A DNA stretch of 25,754 nt from Syncephalis fuscata (GCA_025786725.1 JAHLTZ010000116.1:1-25754), one strand, 5' to 3'; counted from the first letter of the stretch, positions 9,935-21,186 are shown. Notes: a model not told the origin generated them from the letters alone. Program-made: numbers and translations.

Positions 9935-12900
9935 TTAAGGCTGTGCCATAATATCGACATAACGATTACGTGCACCGCGTTTCTTCTTGCCGCCTGGTGT
10001 TGGAGCTGTAGGGGCTGTAGTGGCCGGTCCAGCTAAAAGAGAACTTGGTGCTACTGGCATAGGCGGTAAACTACTAGCCGATAAAGATGTACCAGGTGGT
10101 GGTGGTGGTGGACCTGATCCAACTGTACTAGTGGATGAAGGTGGTCCCATAGTCGGTGTTGGTGCACCAGTCGTCGTTGGTGTAGCAAATCGTGTTGACG
10201 GTGCCGATGATGACGACGACATAGGCGGTGGTGGTGGTGGTGGGGGAGGAGCCGTAGCTGCTGCACCCGCCTAATAGAATAACAACAATATAAAAGTAAA
10301 TAATCATTCTTCTAACAACACCATTAGTAATGACTTACCTTTTTATTAACCCATCGTTTTAATTCGGCATCGTAATAGAACTCATTCTCTGCGCCCAATT
10401 TAGCCTGTTTAACACTACCCGTACTACTACCCGGCCTGAATAGACCCCATATCGACCAACCTATAACAAATCGATTAATACTAATATATTAATAGTAATA
10501 GTAATTACTTGTACTTACTTCCTTTCTTATCACCATCACCACTATTGTTATCGTTATTATTATTATTATTATTACTGTTGTTGTTGTTGGTTGTATTAGT
10601 CGGTGCTGGTGTAGATTCTGTTGATGGTGTTGTACCAGTGTGATTCGATGCATTATCTGCCGTGGGTGCTGGTATCTTTTTACGTAATGAGCTGTTACCC
10701 AATCCAAAATCATCATCATCATCGTCATCTCCACCGATATCATTGTTGGCATTATTAGTATAAGTCGATGGTTGATAGCTCGTCGTTGCTGTATCTGTAG
10801 TTGATACATCATTAGATGTTGCAGTATTAGTAGCATTCCACCAAGAAGGTGTATCAGTATTAGTCGTTGAATAAAAGGTAGGCTGTGTGTTCATGGTATT
10901 AGCAGTACTGGTGGTGCTGGAATAGAAGGGCACAGCTGTTGTTACTTCTGATGTATCTTCAGTAGATTGCGTTGTCGTATCAGTTGGATTATACCATGCT
11001 GGTGTTGTTGTATTATCGCTCGTCTCCTCTTCCTGAGTGGTCTCTAAACCAAGACCCATGTTATAGTCACTAGCACTGTTGGTATAAGTAGCATTACTGC
11101 CATAATACTGTGGATAAGTGTTGGTGCGTCCTGTATCGGCCATGGCATTCGATTGACTAACAAGTGGCGAATGAGTCGCTGCAGAATATCTATTTGTATT
11201 TTGTTGTTGTTGTTGTTGTTGATAACTAGGTACAGCTTGTCCCATTGTACTCGAGCGATACATTGCTGTATTTGCATTATAACCGCCATTGCTACCCTGT
11301 GAACTACGTCGACTAGCCATACCATGGCCATGAATAGCTACATCAGCCGATGCACTACGCATTGGAATCATGGCCGGTGAGGCCGGTGTACTATGGAATT
11401 GACCACTACTAGCAAATGGACCTGATTCCTTAGTGGGCATCATAGGCATACCTTCATCGCCAGCAATAAACTTATTCAAACTATTGTCAATGGCGTTCAT
11501 TAATGAACCCAGTGTTGGTTTGGGCAATTTAGATAACCAAGAGGCTGCCGAATCAGCCGCTGTCGATGCACTATTACCACCAGTGGATATAACAATACGT
11601 TGATTCACCATTTGTAATTGCTGCATGAAACAGGCATGGAAATACGGCGATCCTTTAGCGTAGCTCTTAACACAGGCCGCCACCGATTCACAATAACTAA
11701 ATAGCTATATTAGCGTCGCTTGCACTATACACACACACACACATCTATATAATAATTACCGTAATGCTTCGTGGATGTAACCGGCATCCAATAGTGACCA
11801 TACATGGGCTAGTTTGTAAGCTTGTAAATGAGGGAATCCACTCGATGTAGTGGCACTTGATTTCAACGATAATACAAATTCTAGTATTTCTGTCATTCTA
11901 ATTGCTTCGGTATGCTTGTAGAAAGTGGATTGCTGTTGGTGATCAGTACCCAATAATACAATTCGGGCACTTGTACCCAATCCATTCATAATCGATACTT
12001 GCGGTGACAATAAATAACTAAAACAAAAATATTAATTAATAAATATAATAATTGTATATTACTTACCACACATGGGCTGCTTCAATAAGATTTGCTTTAC
12101 GTAGTGCATCACCTAGTGCTGATAGTGCTTGTTGATCGTTTGGTGTACGATTAGCAATGAGCATACATAGCATTGACTGCCATCGTGATAGATCCATTGG
12201 CGGTGCTTGTCCCATTTGACCTGGTGTCCACACACTAGTGGATACAGCATTGGCCGTTAATTCAGCGGCTGTCGTAAATTCTGTCGTCTGATGACTAGTC
12301 CCATAAATCACTTGATTCACTAAAATGATCTATTAATACCATAATGTATATAGCTACTTCTTTCTACTTACCGGCTTCTTTGCCTTGACCAGCTAGTAGG
12401 CCATAGAGTAGTCGGAGTGCAGCGGTCGAGGCTGTATCCCCCAATTGATCTTGTATAAATTGATCAACGGTGGTCTTCCACATATCTTTGCCCACACAAC
12501 TAGCAATCATAAGAGCGTGAGGCCATAACTTATGCTCAATAGCCAGGGCCACTGCTGCTTCTCTGTCACCACGTAACAATAAATATTCAATATCATTTAA
12601 TCTCTGCATTGAAGCAATGGAAGCAGGTGGTGCCACTTCAGTAAATACATCTTCTTTACCCGCACCAAGTTGTAACTGTTGACAAAACTCTTTATCAATA
12701 GTCTCGTCGCCACTATATATTATATATTAATAACAATCTACTATAATTATACTATTTTATATTTACCTGCCCGGTGCTACACCATCATGTTCACATAATA
12801 GTCGCAGTAGATACCATAGTAGACGTGTACCTTGTCGTTGATCATCACTGGCCTCTCTATTCTCTTCTAGCACGGCGAGCTTTTCATCAATCATGGCTAG

Positions 12901-15900
12901 TACTTCTTTCTTCTTAGCCTTTACGCCTAGTCGGGCATCTTGTAATAGTGGCACGGTTGTTGTTTCTACTGTATCTTGTGGTGTCGTTACATAATCACGT
13001 AGTGATGCTACTACGATAGGACCTGGTACCACTTTAGTAATGGGTGTATTTTGATCAGCTACAAATCGCTGTACACTACGTGGAAACATGACCACCATAC
13101 GACCTATGTTATGTATTATAGTATTAATAAATATTGTCGCGCTGTTCTATCTACTACTTACCGCCAAATCCAAATGATATTAATGGACAGGGTGGCCGCT
13201 GTGTTGGATCCTTGTAACTATTCTGCCCATCAAATGTTGTCGTATGGCTTGTATCACGCGATGAATAATCAATAGCGGTTGCAGCACTTGTAGATGAATC
13301 AGTCATATCATGGTGTTGATACAGTTGCTGTTGCTGCTGCTGCTGCTGTTGTTGATGATGATGATAGAGTAATAGGCCATCATTACTACAAGCAGTATCT
13401 TGGTACATACCATTCATTGAAGTGGTATTGGCCCTGTATAACCTTCATCATGTTCTTCAAATAGCGTCGATGATTCACCCGGTAACCTGTTACCAGTAGT
13501 GGTGGTATAGGCAGCAACGGATGAGAATTCACTGCCGTACATGGACTGAGTGACCATTTCTGTACTGTAGGAATACTGTGAATGTCGACGATCTTGCTGT
13601 GTTCTATTGGACATGACACTCGCCGATCTACTTTGATCAATATCTTCCATGTCCCATGTATTACTGGCAACATCCACGACTGATTGACTATTCACAGTAT
13701 CAGCTCGTGATGGTGTACGTACATCCGACCATCCTGCCGACCATGATACAGGCGGCTGTGACTGCATCGAGGCTGTATCCGTCTCTGCTGTTCCCTCCAC
13801 TAATGATGCAATTGAGTTGATCTGACTTGGATCAATGGTTTCAAAGGTAGATTGATTCGAGTCAACTGCACCTGATGACGATGAATGGCCAAATATTAGA
13901 TCATCCAAATCATCTGTACCATGATGGTGATTACTATCATTGGTAGATAAAAGCATTTCTGATTGACCTGTACCATAATGTTCATCATGCGTCAACTCGG
14001 TATTAAATGTCATTGATGTCGTTGATGGTATATGTTCATGAGAGGGTGACATGGTTGATGTATGAGGCACTGTATCACTTGAACTATCATGATGCTGATG
14101 GTGGCTATGATCTGGCTCAAATGCTTCATTAGTACTTGGCTCAGCCACCCATTGATTTAATGTAGCATCAAATCTATATCCAGGATAAGCATTAGGGTCT
14201 ACAGATGGAATCCATTGTTGTGTTGTATAATCATAAGTCCAACCTGGATATTCAGTTGATTCAGTAGTCGTTGCTGTATCAGTAACCAGTGCTGTTTCTG
14301 TGGCCATTGCTGCTGTCACTTCTTGTGATACTGTTGTTGTAGCTGTAATTACCTCTGTTGTTGTTGTTGTAGTTACTGCCTCTGTTACTTCTGTTTGATC
14401 AATTATCTGTGTGACATAAGATTGATCCATATTATTATCAACTATGTTATAATCAGTAGGATAAGAGGACTGTTGTTGATGTTGTTGATATGGTTGCTGC
14501 TGCTGCTGCTGTTGTTGTTGTTGATCTGAACTTTGATAATCAGCAGTAGATGTATTGCCATATTGTAAATGATCAGTCGAGTATTGAGATGACAAATCTG
14601 ATTGCGTTGGATAGACTGCACTAGTATAATTGGTATCTTGTTGTACTGCATATGATTGATCAGTTACAGTTGTTGTGGTTGTTGCGGTTGTATAAGCAGT
14701 ATTTTGTGAATATGACTGTGCCGTATTCATTTGATTCGAATAAGATTGATTCGAGTATGATTTATCAGATGAGGGTGGATATTGTGCCGTGGTTGCCATT
14801 GTTGTTGCATACGCATTAGCATGTTGAGCTGCTGAATATTGTGCATTACTATGGTTGTTCTGTTCATAAACAGTATTGGAATGGACTGAATAAGCTGAAT
14901 CGGTTTGACTAGGCAGTGGTACAGTAGTAGCATGTTGAGACATTGAATCATTAGATGTTGATACAGTTGATGTATTATAAGCAGTATCTGTATTATAAGC
15001 ATTGCCTGCATTGTAAGATGTATCTACATTATAACCAGTATTGGCTGTATAACCAGTATTCGATGTATTTGCATTATAACCAGTATTCGATATATTTGTA
15101 TTATATAATCCATTGGATGTATTGGCATAGTTTTGATAATTGACATTGCTATTTGTACTTGAATACGAAGATGGACTGGTAACACCATAAGCATTTGATG
15201 TAGTCTGTTGCTGTTGCATCTGATGCTGCATCTGATGTTGTTGCTGTGGTGGTGGTGGTGTTGGTCGATGAGATGTTGTCTTTTTAAAGAAATCCATTGG
15301 TGGACCATCATAAGCATAATCATCAGGTGGCGCTGTAGATGATGATACTGCTGCTACTACTGGTGGTGGTGCCATTGTACCTGTACCTGTACCTACACTA
15401 TTAATACTACTAGGAACACCAGGATATGTGGAGGCCATAGAGGCACCATAGGGTGTAGAATAGTAATTAGTAGGCGGTACAGTTGAATTGATAGCCTTTG
15501 ACTTCTTTTTAGTATAAAGTACGGGTGGTCCATCATAGGCAAAACTATCATCAGTAGTGGCTGGTGCTGGTGCTACTGCTGCCACTGGTGGTGGTATAGC
15601 AGCAGAAGAGGCTGTATTCATATAACCTGGATAACTACCATAGCCATAACCAGTACTAGTAGTACTAGTAGTAGTAGTAGTAGTAGATCCATAATAATTA
15701 GTCGATGTAGTAGGTGCATATCCACTATAGGCTGTACTAGCTGCTGTATTCATGGTTTGATTTGCTGTATAGCTAGATGTTGAATAGTCTACAGCCGTAT
15801 TACTCGTATATTGACTAGTCGTATTAGCTGTAGTTGCAACTGTTGCTGTTGTATCTGGTGCTGTATACGGCTCAACCATGTCATACATATCATCATCATC

Positions 15901-17692
15901 ATCATAATCCCGTGATAATGCAGCCCATATATCCTGTTGTGTAGCAGTAGTAGCAGTATTGGATACTGGAGCTGAGGCTGAGACTGACACGGTAGCAGCA
16001 GTAGTAATTGTTGTCGTTGTTGCATCAACCATACCTAATTGATCAAATAGATCGACATCTTGACCTCCAAATAATTGGCTTACATCGTCATTAGCTGTTG
16101 AAAAAGCAGCCATGGGCGGTTCAGTAGCTACAGTTGTTGTTGTTGTTGTTGTTGTAATACTAGTATCAACCGTATCTGTTGTTATAGGTACAACCCGCGG
16201 CGTAGTCACTTCAGGCACACTATCCTGATTTAATTGAAATGCACTTTGTTCTTCAATAACTGAATCAAAGAAAGGTACAGCTGTCATACTAGTAGCCATG
16301 GTCGGTGTCGGTGTTGTATCAATAAATGGTGTATTAGATGCCGCAAATAGATCATCAAATACTGAAGTAGCATTAGAAGTTATAGTAAAATCAGGTACTT
16401 CACTTGAAAATAGAGCATCAGCATGAATTGGACTCTTTGGTGCAATCTCTGTATTGGATACAACAAATAGATCATTTTGAGTAGCAGTCGTCGCTGTTGT
16501 TATTGTATCTACTTTAATATTGCCCATATCTACTGTATCAACTGCCACTACTTTCGTTTCTGTGGTTTCTGTTGTTACTACTGCTTCTACTTCTGTTACC
16601 ACTGTTTCTGCTTCTGTTGTTACTGAAAGGGGCAATGGAATACTAATTGGTACTATCTCCTCTATAGTATTCATTTCTACTGGTGTCACTATTGCTGCCA
16701 TTCCTGTTTCTGTTTCTGTGGTTGTTATACTGGTAGTAGCAGTAGTAGTGGTTATTGTCTCGGCAGGAGTAACTGTTGTCATAATGGAATCATTCAAAGG
16801 GGCATCCACACCAACATAGGATGATGTAGATGATACTGATATAATAGATGGTGGTATATCTGATATTGATAGAGAATCCATTGTATGATCAATAACTGAT
16901 TCTACCACCATTTCTGTAGTCATTGTCTCCACCGTTTCAGACACCAATGTTGATGTTGATGCCAATGCATTAGGTGGATTAAATGACGTAGATATTACAT
17001 CATCATTAGTAACTATAGTAGTTTCTGATATATTTGCCCTCTTTTCTATATCTATTTACATTATATTATATTATATTGTATTATATTAGTTGTTGTTATT
17101 TAATATATATATATATATATATATAGTATATAGTATATAGTATAAATAACTTACCAGATACGAGTACTGTATCCACTACTTGTTCTTTATACATTTATAT
17201 ATTTACTAGTTAGTATATATACATATATACATACATATTATACTAATTGATATAGTCTACTTACCAGATAGAGTCTCTACTACAGCTATATTCATTTCAG
17301 TAGTGGCTACAGTATCGGTAGGTATCACTTTTATTTCTTTCTCTCCGCCTTCTTCTTCATGTTCTTCTTCTTTCTTCTCCATTTCATCGTCGGTATCATG
17401 GATAGTACTGCTTTCATCGGGTGTATAGGGTGTATCGGTAGTGGGTGAGGCTATATCTTCACTTGGATCGGTTGACGTGTTATTGTTGTTGCCTAGTTTC
17501 TTTCCCTTGCGCTTCTTTTTCTTTTTAGCCGACTTTGACGCTATATATAATATACATGGTGTATCATGAGCGACTGTTACTATTGTAGACTACTATTAAA
17601 TTACCTGTGTTCTGCGCTGTCGTATTACTAAGTGGGTTATTGCTAATCATGGTGTGGTATGCTATCATCGATGTCATGCGGTTATTCATCAT
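9935..17692 (-). CDS. SEC16: Sec16, COPII coat scaffold at ER exit sites
   Basis: Coding exons: 17692-17605, 17540-17265, 17184-17155, 17051 to about 13.45 kb, a re-entry near 13.4 kb to 13162, 13103-12767, 12712-12372, 12319-12067, 12017-11760, 11696-10519, 10460-10339 and 10270-9935. Except near 13.4 kb, each junction keeps frame, giving about 2,350 aa. Sec16 scaffolds ER exit sites and binds Sec13 and other COPII proteins. Diagnostic parts are [16 protein letters not shown] at the start of the central domain, [20 protein letters not shown] and AAHVWCYLLS-like helices inside it, and the C-terminal [17 protein letters not shown] and RYVDIM. The N-terminal 1,300 residues are Thr/Ser/Asn/Gln-rich with a basic [10 protein letters not shown] tract, two DD-(F/Y)AYDGPP motifs and [10 protein letters not shown]. 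The 5' end is uncertain: in-frame ATGs lie at 17692, 17689 and 17677, and the exon may extend to a spliced leader (acceptor at 17717). The frame changes near 13415 (see findings). Confidence 0.92.
10339..10460 (-). other. SEC16: Conserved Sec16 C-terminal exon
   Basis: A 122-nt exon, phase 1 in and phase 0 out, encoding [13 protein letters not shown] followed by [18 protein letters not shown]. This aromatic block is the conserved C-terminal region of Sec16 proteins, known in other species for contacts with the COPII and Sec12/TFG machinery. It is flanked by a Thr/Asn-rich exon on one side and a Pro-rich exon ending in RYVDIMAQP on the other. Confidence 0.8.
10555..10600 (-). repeat. Poly-Asn tract in Sec16
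   Basis: Repeated AAT/AAC codons give an Asn-rich run ([16 protein letters not shown]) just before the last introns of SEC16. It is a low-complexity, probably length-variable microsatellite in coding sequence. Confidence 0.75.
11203..11223 (-). repeat. Poly-Gln tract in Sec16 (7 Gln)
   Basis: CAA-codon run encoding YQQQQQQQN in the linker between the central domain and the C-terminal exon of Sec16. Confidence 0.75.
13323..13366 (-). repeat. His-Gln tract in Sec16
   Basis: CAT/CAC codons followed by mixed CAG/CAA codons encode [19 protein letters not shown]. It lies right after the position where the SEC16 frame changes and before the central conserved domain, so the frame downstream of the tract is the right one for the domain. 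Confidence 0.75.
14145..14255 (-). other. SEC16: Paired aromatic motif in Sec16 N-terminal region
   Basis: Two similar units, [15 protein letters not shown] and [17 protein letters not shown], follow each other with a short PSVDPNA link. The Y-P-G-(W/Y)-x-(Y/F)-D-x4-Q-W pattern is aromatic and evenly spaced, standing out from the Thr/Ser-rich surroundings. Similar YDxxxxxW motifs occur before the central domain of fungal Sec16 proteins. They may be short binding motifs for a partner. Confidence 0.6.
14493..14523 (-). repeat. Poly-Gln tract in Sec16 (10 Gln)
   Basis: Ten consecutive Gln codons (CAA then CAG) followed by PYQQHQQQ, within the disordered N-terminal half of Sec16. The codon mix has two blocks, CAA and CAG, so slippage would be limited to each block. 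Confidence 0.8.
14955..15140 (-). repeat. Asn-Tyr tandem repeat in Sec16
   Basis: About ten degenerate units of the form (S/A)NTGYNA / YNTxTA in a row: [18 protein letters not shown], then [16 protein letters not shown], then [11 protein letters not shown]. At the DNA level the unit is roughly 18-24 bp. This is prion-like composition (Asn, Tyr, Ser, Gly) and may favour the self-association expected of an ER-exit-site scaffold. Confidence 0.75.
15278..15553 (-). other. SEC16: Duplicated DD-x-AYDGPP motif in Sec16
   Basis: Two copies of an acidic-aromatic motif followed by a hydrophobic/basic end: [19 protein letters not shown] (about 15483-15553) and [16 protein letters not shown] (about 15278-15327). 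Each is preceded by a Pro/Val/Ala linker (PPPVAAVAP-like and PPPVVAAVS). The copies are about 70 residues apart and look like an internal duplication. Conserved inside disordered sequence, they are good candidates for a linear binding motif. Confidence 0.65.
17102..17124. repeat. (TA)n run in SEC16 intron
   Basis: Dinucleotide TA run inside the 103-nt intron before the large SEC16 exon, followed by TAGTATATAG units. On the coding strand it lies just downstream of the donor. Confidence 0.7.
17155..17184 (-). other. SEC16: 30-nt micro-exon of SEC16
   Basis: Thirty bases encoding [10 protein letters not shown] sit between introns of 80 nt (17185-17264) and 103 nt (17052-17154), phase 1 on both sides, so skipping it leaves the frame intact. 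Its donor (TCTG|GTAAG) matches the donor of the previous exon almost exactly. Confidence 0.7.
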
Positions 17693-17716
17693 ATCATTAC
17701 GTAGACGGTCACTGTT

Positions 17717-18151
17717 CTATTCGTGTCCAGTATTACTAATACTACTACTACTTACCAGAATGCTGGTTATCAAAACAAAGAACGAAGCAGACGCACTGTT
17801 AAAGTTACAGTCTGTCTTGATGGCAATAAGTTTGCTACACTCAAGTGAATTCGGCTGGGAATTAAAAGATGACAGAGTGTGGTTAAAAGAGTGATAAGCA
17901 GTGTCGTTGTTATTCACTTCAAAGGTATCATGTGAATGTGTGTGTGTGTGTGTATTGTTGGCAAGTTCCCCCAATAAACATTACAATCAATTCACAATGT
18001 TATTATGTTGTATTGATATAAATATTCGTATAATGATTGGTATTACTATGATTGGTATTAATATTGTTTGACGTGGTCCAATCATCACCAATCATCATTA
18101 TTATAATTGACACATCATTTAGTATAAACTGATTTGTCTAATAGTGTTTTA
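17717..18151. other. Spacer between ROK1 and SEC16, SEC16 5' region
   Basis: Both genes are on the minus strand, so this holds the 3' end of ROK1 and the promoter/leader of SEC16. A 39-nt candidate intron (17717-17755, GTAAGT...AATAG) would join the first SEC16 coding exon to an upstream frame that is open from 17974 (starting MGELANN). That could add about 94 residues or be a spliced leader. A (TG)n run lies at about 17935-17953. Confidence 0.45.
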
Positions 18152-18793
18152 TTATTCGGCCTTATTTGTCTTGGTACGTTTCCGTTTTTTATTCGTCGGT
18201 TCTAAAAATGCCGTATTCTTGTTACTATCTTTACTATTCTTGTTACTTGACATCGATGATCCAGTCTTTTTCTGTTGTGGCTGTTCCTCTTGTTTTTGTT
18301 GTCTTTTTTGAGATGCTTTTATCATTTCCCTTAGTAATAGATGGTATCGAAGAAGTATTGTTTTATAAATAAATGAACTATGTATGATGCTATGGTCTAC
18401 TTACTGTTTACGATGTGTTTTACGTTTATCGTATGAACTGCGAGTACTGATTGTTTTACGTTCCACAGGATTTCTACGTAATTGATGACGCTTTTGTTTA
18501 CTAGTTGATGATATGTTAATTATATTCTATAACTATTACTACTACTTACGATGCCTTTTTAAGTGTTAACATCCAATCGGGTACATCACATCCTGATGTT
18601 TTCATTACATTAACAATACTAGATAGTAGAATATTAATATAGGATATAATAATGATGTGTAATAAGTAGGTACTGACCTGCGTAGGAAATCGACATCATC
18701 ATTAGTAAATAGCGTAACTGCTTCACCAGTACGACCAGCACGACCCGTACGACCTATTAATTGATTTATTTATTAATAATTGTATTATAATTA

Positions 18794-18831
<38 letters not shown>

Positions 18832-19554
18832 ATTAATTACTTACCAATACGATGAATGTAACTTTGTACGGTTTGAGGGAAATCGTAGTTAATAACCAAA
18901 CGAACACCTTTGAAATCAATACCACGAGCCATTAATTCGGTAGAAATAAGTACCCAAATCTTGCCTTCTCGGAATTGTTTAACAATATTATCACGCTATG
19001 ATAGTCACAGTTATTCAATAGTTATTCAATAGTAAATACTAGTGGATACATACTTGAGCACGGGTACGTTCTGAGTGGATAACATCAACATTAATACCAT
19101 CATAGATCAATTCGTTAAATAATTCACGGGCTCGTTCAATTGACTGGACGAATATAAGTACGGGTGGTTTTAAACCTTCTTGGATAAGTTGACGCATGGC
19201 AATCATTTTGCCCTCTTCACTGCCCACATAAATTAAGCGTTGTTTAATGGTTTCTGTTGCGGCATTTCTATAGATTGATTAGTTAAAAGTTCCATCAAAT
19301 GGTTATTGATGGCAGCACTTACTTTGTCCCTACAACTACACGGATTGGATCTTTCATAATAGTTTGTGCCAATTGTTCAACACCTGATGGCAGTGTTGCA
19401 CTGTAGAGTGCTTTTTGTAATTGAGGCAATGTACATGCTGCTAATATTTCATCCATTTGTTCGAGGAAGCCCAGATCTAGTAGTTTATCGGCTTCATCCA
19501 ATACTAAATGTTTTACACTATTATAATAGATGAACCATTAATATGGAGTATATC

Positions 19555-19587
<33 letters not shown>

Positions 19588-20853
19588 TTACTGGCTTAAA
19601 TCCATTCCTTCTTGTTGAATGGCATGTACAAGTCGTAGCGGTGTGCTAATAAGAATATCTATTATGGTATAAGTAATGGTATAAAGTAATACGCGTATTA
19701 TAATATATATTACCGAATTTTGGACGTAATCTAGGATTATTATGTTGTTTATGTGCGGACATTTTTGACATCATGCCAATTTTAAAACTTTTACCAACAC
19801 TTAATGCTTGGAATTGATTGTATATCTATTAATATTAAATGTATTAATATATTTAATATTTCAAATGTATATATTCTATATATTTACCTGTTGAGACAGT
19901 TCCCGTGTAGGAGAAATAACCAATGCTCGACAACCAACCTTCTTTGGACTATTAAGATCTTGTAGAATAGGCAATACAAATGATAGTGTTTTACCACTAC
20001 CCGTAGGTGCACAGGCCATAACATCGCGTCCCTTTATTACATTATATTAACAGTGGACTATGTGTAATAGATGTAATAGCTTACATTAAGTGTTACGGGT
20101 GCACATTGCATCTGAACTGGTGTAGGTTGTTTGAATCCAAGTTTGGTCAAATTATCAACTAGGAAAGAAGCCATTTCAAATCTATATACATTATAGTATA
20201 ATTAGAATAATTAAATGATTCTTAATATTTACTACTTACTGTTGTTCTAGTTCAGAGAATGCTTGAAATGGTCGTGGAATATCTGTGCCATAGACACGAA
20301 TACGATGCTGTGTACGGAATTCCTCGGCCTAAATAGTTCACTATTAGTATTTTATAAAATATTATCTTAATTCAATCCACTAAATACTCATTAGTCACTT
20401 ACTTCTTGTTCATTACGAAATGGTTTAGTATTTGTATCAACTGCACTTGAATCAGGCTCTGATACATCTAAGCGATTCAACAATAGATTGTAATGATATA
20501 AGTAAAAATGTAGAATATAATGCTACACCTACCAGAATCAGCGCCATCAACTTCCATTTTATCTGTACTTGTTTCGTCTTTTTGACGACGAGTATGACGA
20601 CGACGAGAAGGCGTTCCCGGTGCCGGTTTGTTATTGAAAAAGTCTATTTCTTCAAGTAATTCATTTGTATTATTGTTATTGGCCGTGGCTGTCGACGATA
20701 GTGGTAACGTTGTGGTGCGCTAGTTAAGCGTTAATGGTTTGACCTATAGCCAATCCCTTCTAGATTAATACTTACCTCAAATAGCTTAACATCTTCTGCA
20801 AATCGCTGCTTATTAAAGCGTGCACCTGCACCCAGTGCCTTGAATATCTCCAT
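18152..20853 (-). CDS. ROK1: DEAD-box RNA helicase Rok1 / DDX52
   Basis: Fifteen exons: 20853-20776, 20719-20533, 20467-20403, 20328-20240, 20181-20085, 20031-19888, 19825-19714, 19658-19592, 19517-19323, 19267-19054, 18995-18845, 18753-18678, 18618-18550, 18500-18405, 18329-18152. They sum to 1,818 nt, 605 aa plus stop, with every phase matching. Rok1 is an ATP-dependent RNA helicase for early 18S rRNA processing and 40S assembly in the nucleolus. The start [17 protein letters not shown] is the Rok1/DDX52 N-terminal signature. Motifs: Q motif GFKQPTPVQ (155-163), I APTGSGKT (180-187), Ia PTRELSQQ (213-220), DEAD (287-290), SAT (319-321), [11 protein letters not shown] (434-443), VI HRIGRTGR (464-471). 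The linker [20 protein letters not shown] and [19 protein letters not shown] are also Rok1-like. The tail is Lys/Arg/Gln-rich ([11 protein letters not shown]). All catalytic residues are present. Introns are 49-91 nt. Confidence 0.96.
18798..18832. repeat. (TA)n(TG)n run in ROK1 intron 11
   Basis: Compound dinucleotide run in the largest ROK1 intron (18754-18844, 91 nt). Without the run the intron would be of ordinary length for this gene. Confidence 0.75.
19556..19587. repeat. (TA)n run in ROK1 intron 8
   Basis: TA repeat inside the 74-nt intron 19518-19591, immediately after the GTAAG donor on the coding strand. It makes up almost half of the intron. Confidence 0.75.
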
Positions 20854-21186
20854 AGCTGAATATAAATACGAAGAAAAAAGAGTAAAAGAATCTTAAAAAG
20901 CAAAAGTGTTTTTATTTTATTTTTTTAATACACAAATTCAAACTGAACTGTCACAGACTATAATTCAATTGCCACCCATTAATGATGTTTTGTATTAACC
21001 AGATTGTATTTGTATTAATGGCATGACAGACACTGCAACATTTATGTTTATGTAGTCTGATTTGCTAAAATGACATAACTCTCAAATAGACATTGTTATA
21101 TTAAACGGCTGCTTCTTATTGTTTATTCATTTATCTTAATCAACATTAATGAAATATGAATATGTCATAGATAGCGTTAAATCCAG
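20854..21186. other. Spacer upstream of ROK1
   Basis: Holds the ROK1 promoter and the 3' flank of the next minus-strand gene. An A/T run (about 20908-20932) lies about 55-80 bp upstream of the ROK1 start. No gene seen. Confidence 0.5.

Noticed and set aside
9987-10274. Plus-strand Gly/Val-rich ORF of 95 codons
   Set aside because: Antisense to the Pro-rich last exon of SEC16, where Pro codons read as Gly. The SEC16 frame has splice sites and the conserved RYVDIM end.
13411-13420. Programmed ribosomal frameshift at the overlapping stop/start in SEC16
   Set aside because: I see no slippery heptamer at the overlap, and a missed intron or a one-base error is simpler.
16520-16819. Plus-strand ORF rich in Val/Ser/Thr
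   Set aside because: Exact antisense of the Thr-rich SEC16 exon. ACT/ACA repeats read backwards as Val/Ser codons, so this is a composition shadow.
17607-17894. Plus-strand 95-codon hydrophobic ORF
   Set aside because: Antisense to the first SEC16 exons, and its hydrophobicity comes from reverse-reading Asn/Ser/Lys codons.
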